The position numbers and the translations under genes were made by a program. A stretch of DNA of 64,000 nt from Cloeon dipterum. Taxonomy: Eukaryota; Arthropoda; Insecta; Ephemeroptera; Baetidae. Below are positions 58,979 to 64,000 of this stretch, in pieces. Each line of letters begins with the position of its first letter. The first letter of the stretch is position 1. The notes beneath the pieces are model-generated. The model saw only the letters and a list, made by a program, of their open reading frames with translations, had not been told where the DNA came from and ran no database searches. The stretch lies in contig NC_088786.1 in assembly GCF_949628265.1 (NCBI RefSeq), forward strand, positions 1,364,001 through 1,428,000. The letters run 5' to 3'.

Positions 58979-61900
58979 GTAAGACGTCCTTACGAGGAAA
59001 ACTATTGCTTGTTCTTGCAATTCACCAAGTTTTTTGAGTGTGTGTGCGCGTGCACGTCATTCGCGGCCTGACCTTGAAATTCAAATTCACTCGTGTCACT
59101 GACAATGAGGGCTGCCTTGACAAAAATAATGCCTGTCTTCACCATTACGTAATGTTTCATCAAGTATTTTATAGGCCATAGTATTGCGTCGGGAAAGATA
59201 ATTCAGCTCGATAAACACGTGAGTTTCCCCCCTTTGAGTCATGAATTAAACAAATCCGTCTTTCTCACTCTCCATTTTGATTGGAATCGATTTCTCACAA
59301 CAAAAGCGCTCTGCGTTGATAAGGAAAGGGTAAATTGATCGATTTCCAAAGCTTCGTTATCTATCTCTGTGGGCAGCCAGAAGTAAGTTATTATGGGAAG
59401 GGTCCGGCTTTTTCCTAAATATTTCTGTTATTAGCTCGTAGTTATAAATATGCTAAAATTTTGACCCGGTATATTGAAAGGGCAATAATGATAAGGAGAA
59501 CTTTTAGGAGGCGCAGCCAGCGTGAAGCCAGAGACATTTGTCATAATTTGGACCGTGCCCTTGGGCCGTTTCCGCTCTGAAGAGGTTATATGTCGCGCGC
59601 GTCTGGGTCACTCTTGAGCGCAAAACGTGCGTGCCGCTCGGGAGGTGCACTCTCGGCCTTGTTTATTTCTGCTTGCTCCCCTCACTTTATCGTTTTCCAA
59701 ATTAACCAAGTTTCACCTCTCGCGCAGATATCTCGAAAGGACAAGTTTGCTCCGATTCGTCTCATCAAACCGCTGATCAAAAAAGTAATGAGAAAGGGGC
59801 GGCCAAGTTTCCCCATCAGAACAAACTTTGCACCCCGCGATAAGCTGTGCTAAACAAATTTGCATAAATAAATTACCACGTCTGTGCGCGCGGTCAGAGA
59901 AACAGCGGATTTATCGCTCTCTCTCTCGCGCCTCCATTTTTTATCTCCAACCAAAATCCGGTAATTTCTCATTGCTGTTCAAAATGATTGAGGATAGTTT
60001 CAATTCTCTTCACACACCAGAGGGATCAAATTAATCGTTTAACTGTGAAACGTCAATAATTCTCCGAAACAATCCATAAATATTCAGAGAGTGTTAATTA
60101 ATGAATATATATATATTTCAACGTCGATTATTCACTGTCGTATTATAGCCAAAGCTCTTTTCCAGAAAAGCCGAACAGGCGGGTCAAGATCACCTTTGCA
60201 CGCCACAAGTATAAACCAGAAAATGTTAATCGGCGGCAATTAAAATCGATCGAGACAGTGAGTCAAGGCAAGGCCTGCTGTGAATTCCTTATCCGCACCA
60301 CTTTTTGAATCTATTTGCGAGCAACAGGTGCGTTCCGAGTTTGCATGGCTAGAGTCATGTGTGGGGCCCACTTTTGGCTCGTAGCCATTTTCGGCACCGC
60401 GTAAAAGCACTTTCTTAGCCCACCCACTCACCCGTCTATCCGTCCGTCTGCTCGCACACATGCACCCGCCAGCGAGGAGAGACGAGAAGAAAACGATAAA
60501 TTGGCGGCGCCTCAATTACAAAGACGAGAGGAACAAAGAACGGCGTGCGGAAACGCGATATCGGCGAATTTCACAAAGCGAAATGAAATTCTCGTTATGT
60601 ACCTATCAAGTTTCTCGTCTTGTTATTTCCCTTAATGACGCCGGAGCCGTGCGCCATTCCGCAACACTCCATCATCGTTCCGCCGTAATAATAATCGCGA
60701 GAAGCGTGTTTATGTCATTTTTACAACGCCTGTCCGTAATATTCACTGCTTTTATGTGCATTCGCCACTCGGCGACGTCTAATTAGGGCCAGCGGCCGTT
60801 TTACTGGCCTTTCGTGCCGCCGATTAAATTTCGGCCACTCGGCCAGCGGATTCGCACGCTAATTAAAAAGATAATAAAGCGCGAGAGACGAGGAAAATTG
60901 AATCAGGCAGGTAGCAGAAACGAGATTCATCTCAGAAGAGCTCTTCAGAGAGAGGAAATTCAATTTGCTTTACAAAAGTTGCATTTTTTTTAATAAACAC
61001 GCAGAGCAAAAGAGACCGACTCGTTTTGTCGGTGTGCGCGCCAGGCAACAAACTTAATTAGACGGTAATTAAACTAGTGGCTTTTTTTTGTTGGCGAGTC
61101 AAATCTGCGCGACTCGCAGCTGGGCGGTGATCGTTAGAGGCCACCGTGATTACAGGCCGTATTTTCATCAGCCCCCGTAATTCCGCTGCCGCCATGCCGG
61201 CAGGACGATATTAAACCGTCCTGGGGGCGGCGGTATATGTGTGTCACGCATTCATTTGAGCGTATAATAATATTACCACCGCCGCCGCCGCTGCCGCCGC
61301 TGCGATGATGAAGAGCAGCCAGTCTGGCGGTCTCCGGAGACCGCACTTTGCCATTGGCGCGCGCGGATGAAACGCTGCGGGTAAAAATAGCATCAACAAG
61401 CGGCAATTAGGGGATCGCTGTCCTTTGTATGCGCGCAAAACAAACAGACCGAATTAAAATTTCAATAGGAAGTGGCCGCCTACCTGCGGTACGTCCGCAG
61501 ATACCATTGGGAGTTTCAGGTTTTGCTCCCTACATGAGGGCAGGATTTAAAAATAAATCTCAGGGTTCCTCATTAGTCCCTTGGTTAATTTCACAATCTA
61601 ATCAATTGTTGAAAGATTATTTGCAACTATCAATAAATTAAATTATCCTGCATTCAAAACAAAAGAGTCTAAATATTATAAAATAAATAAAATGAAACGA
61701 TTAAAAATATTCACTTTCCGAATTAGGAGATGAATTTATGACCAATAGGGGGTGAGCACCCCGATAAAAGCATTCAGCCCGCCAGGGGAATTCAAGCCAA
61801 GTCGATTGGTGTGCACGTTTTGCATTTCTGACGGTTAGAACCTGAGATTTGGCGCTCACAACATTTACAAAAATCGAAAAACTTGTGTTTTTGAGATTCA

Positions 61901-63190
61901 AATTTGAATTTCTCAAAAACGAAGCCGAACGCCACCTTGAAATTTATTACGCAAGGTCACATGTACCCTGACAATGAGAACACTTTTGAGGGGCGTTTCA
62001 GATTTTTCAAGCATGGTGCTGATTTCAAAATCCAAAAAACACCCTGAAATTTTCAAAGATGACCTTTGGTGATCTTTAAACTTGACCGATTACCTCAAAT
62101 TTGGTGTTCATTCCATCGGGCTTGACGAGAGGAGTTCAACACACACCTTAACTTTTATATTGCGTTCTCAAAATTTGCCAAGAATGTCCAGCAAAAATGA
62201 ATATTTTTGTAGTTAATCTTTTAAGACTGATCGATGTTGTGCATTTCGTCAGATTATCTTGACACCCAAAACAGTCCTGAGACCCGTGATTATATCTCAA
62301 AAGGCCATTTTTAGGGTTTGCAATGGTAACATTTTTTTTATTTAATATTCTGTCTGAAGATGATAGAAACTCTTGGGTTTGCCTTGCAGCCTATAGTGCG
62401 GCAAGATAATTTCTTGCTAATTGATTGTTTTTCCGTATGTAGCTAGTTTGGCTCACTCATTCTTACAACGTTTAAAAATTATGTTCAATAAACTATCTTT
62501 AGCTAAAAAACAAATACACTAAAATAAAAATGTCATGCATAAGGGAGATATTCACATTACCTTGGTATGCTTTCCCGCAGAAACAAAGAAGACACTAAGT
62601 TCTTCAATCGGTGGCTTTCCTGCATCAGGAAATTGGAGAAATATTAAAAGCATGTCAGCGCAAAGACCAATTCCCGGCGCACGGAAAAGCAAAAGCTTAC
62701 CAGCAGCTCTATTGGGAAAACGCAAACATCGCTTTTCGCAGACAAATAGCCAAAGTTGGGAGCGCGCGTTCACTGGCGCAATAACAGCAAGTTTGCAAAC
62801 AAAACAAGCAGCCATTTGCGTGCTTATAACATGCAATGTATTGTGTATAGTTTGTATACATGCACACACACTCACGGAGCATTCACATGTGCGACTCCGA
62901 GTTCATCAGACGATACACACTGTGCGGCAGCCTAAAGTAAATATGTATGTGCTCACATTTTATATGCCAGTGTGCTAAGTCCCAAATAACAATAGAACTC
63001 TCACACCACTGTTGCTGCCAACGTGTGTAGCTTTAAGCCTTTTTTGATGAATCACTCGCTTGCTGTGGACAAAATATTGCAATAATCTGGCCCTTTTTGG
63101 ATCCATTAACTATGAAACCGCAGTCTCTCAAGGATATTCAATCTCTCGATCCCTTCTAATTAAGTTCTTCTAGTTTTGCCAGATTTTAAA
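58979..63190. other. Gene-poor stretch after first exon C
   Basis: No exon was recognised on either strand. A GC-rich patch with a (CCG)n-like run occurs near 61270-61300. The stretch 61720-62400 is AT-rich with several similar short phrases (ttgaaatttNt, cctgaaattttca) and may be an unrecognised repeat. Confidence 0.45.
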
Positions 63191-63194
63191 GTAG

Positions 63195-63669
63195 TACTGG
63201 AATTTCATTTTTGACATTGCCAATCGATTCCTAAGCGTCGAATTATTTTAGGCAGCCGGATAACTTGAAAGACAACTCTATATGCATGCCGGGAAATCGC
63301 ATACTGAGAGTTTTTTTGTGATACACATATTAATTTTGCTGTTTTAAAACTCATGTTTTGACGTATTCCAAAATCGCACCTGTATATATTTCGGATTAAT
63401 GTAATAAAAGTTATTTTGAATTCGTTACTTTAGCGGATTTTGGTATGAACAAGAACGCAAGTGACCAATCAGAGAAGAGAACGGTTCTCTGATTGGTTTT
63501 TTAACGTAACGTTCTTGTGTCTAGGTTCATACTACTACGATTTATACGTTTCCTCTGATTTCCGGTACTATTTGTTTCGCATTGCCGATCGACTAATTCA
63601 GCTGCTCAACCTTATTCGACCCTCATGAATCGATTGGTACAGTCAAAATAAAAAAATTGAATTCCAGTC
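63195..63669. mobile_element. Foldback element with central perfect hairpin
   Basis: The outer arms tactggaatttcattt / caattttttgaattccagt and caatcgattcctaagcgtcg / ttcgaccctcatgaatcgat tgg are mutual reverse complements with changes. The centre 63443-63532 nests a hairpin: gtatgaac...caagaacg...accaatcagagaa against ttctctgattggt...cgttcttg...gttcatac. The innermost 13-bp arms (63464-63476 and 63485-63497) are perfect. The outer block is shared with the 41-kb foldback. Confidence 0.7.
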
Positions 63670-64000
63670 TAAAATCCAACATAAGTTAAATTCCTGTCAT
63701 TCTTATCAACTTTTAAATTAAATCCTGCGATACGTCAGAGATTTATACTGCCAGAAGTTTGCACCAATGCCCACAACAGTCTGCACTATAGTCATGAAAA
63801 TTTATATTTTTGGTTCATTCCAGTGCTTGCTTGATATGTTAGATAATTTCTCTGGTTTGTGATGCATGAGAATGCCTTCACCAGTCAACATGTTCTGATT
63901 TAAATTTTGATGAGACCTAATAGAATAATAAATTTGTAGAGCACAGCTATTTTGAGCTCCTGAAAACATCGTTACTTCTCTTACACTCCCGAAATGCTAA

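Overview
This is eukaryotic nuclear DNA, almost certainly from an arthropod and most likely an insect. The genes are split by short GT-AG introns, the noncoding DNA is AT-rich, and the four recognisable proteins are animal orthologues. No rRNA, tRNA, CRISPR array or bacterial-style operon was seen. A run of 500 N at 36650-37149 is an assembly gap.

The first 19 kb is a compact gene cluster. It holds the 3' part of anillin (+, exons from base 1 to 3910), a coactosin-like ADF-H protein (+, 4430-9199), the M17 aminopeptidase NPEPL1 (-, 9461-11999, tail-to-tail with coactosin) and an oxysterol-binding-protein-related protein of the ORP3/6/7 type (+, 13614-18890, head-to-head with NPEPL1). All exon boundaries given were placed by hand from splice signals, reading phase and family knowledge. 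Anillin (cytokinesis scaffold) and coactosin (F-actin binding) both act on actin. NPEPL1 and ORP (lipid transfer at ER contacts, with PH, FFAT and ORD parts) are unrelated to them, so the clustering is not functional in an operon sense.

From about 19 kb to the end the window is gene-poor. Its main coding signals are three short candidate first coding exons on the + strand (21322-21417, 50614-50739, 58913-58978). Each sits downstream of GC-rich DNA and each ends at a good phase-0 GT donor, which fits alternative promoters of one long gene whose shared exons lie beyond the right edge. An intronless 393-codon gene (54719-55900, +) lies between the second and third of these.

The rest holds transposon-derived DNA and possible regulatory sequence: two inverted copies of one hAT-like non-autonomous element (17118-17776, 39559-40136), another hAT-like element (34521-34994), and foldback elements at about 15.3, 23.6, 31.3, 41.1 and 63.2 kb. 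There is also a three-copy GC-rich retroposon-like repeat (30.8, 44.0, 45.2 kb), a degenerate dispersed repeat with at least nine copies, and a two-copy intronic repeat (8.9, 15.1 kb). One foldback arm carries a CTCF-like motif, and another element contains an 85-nt pre-miRNA-like hairpin. Nothing here amounts to a clearly new biological system. The best leads are the alternative first exons, the intronless gene, the hairpin and the nested-repeat structure at 30.7-31.8 kb.
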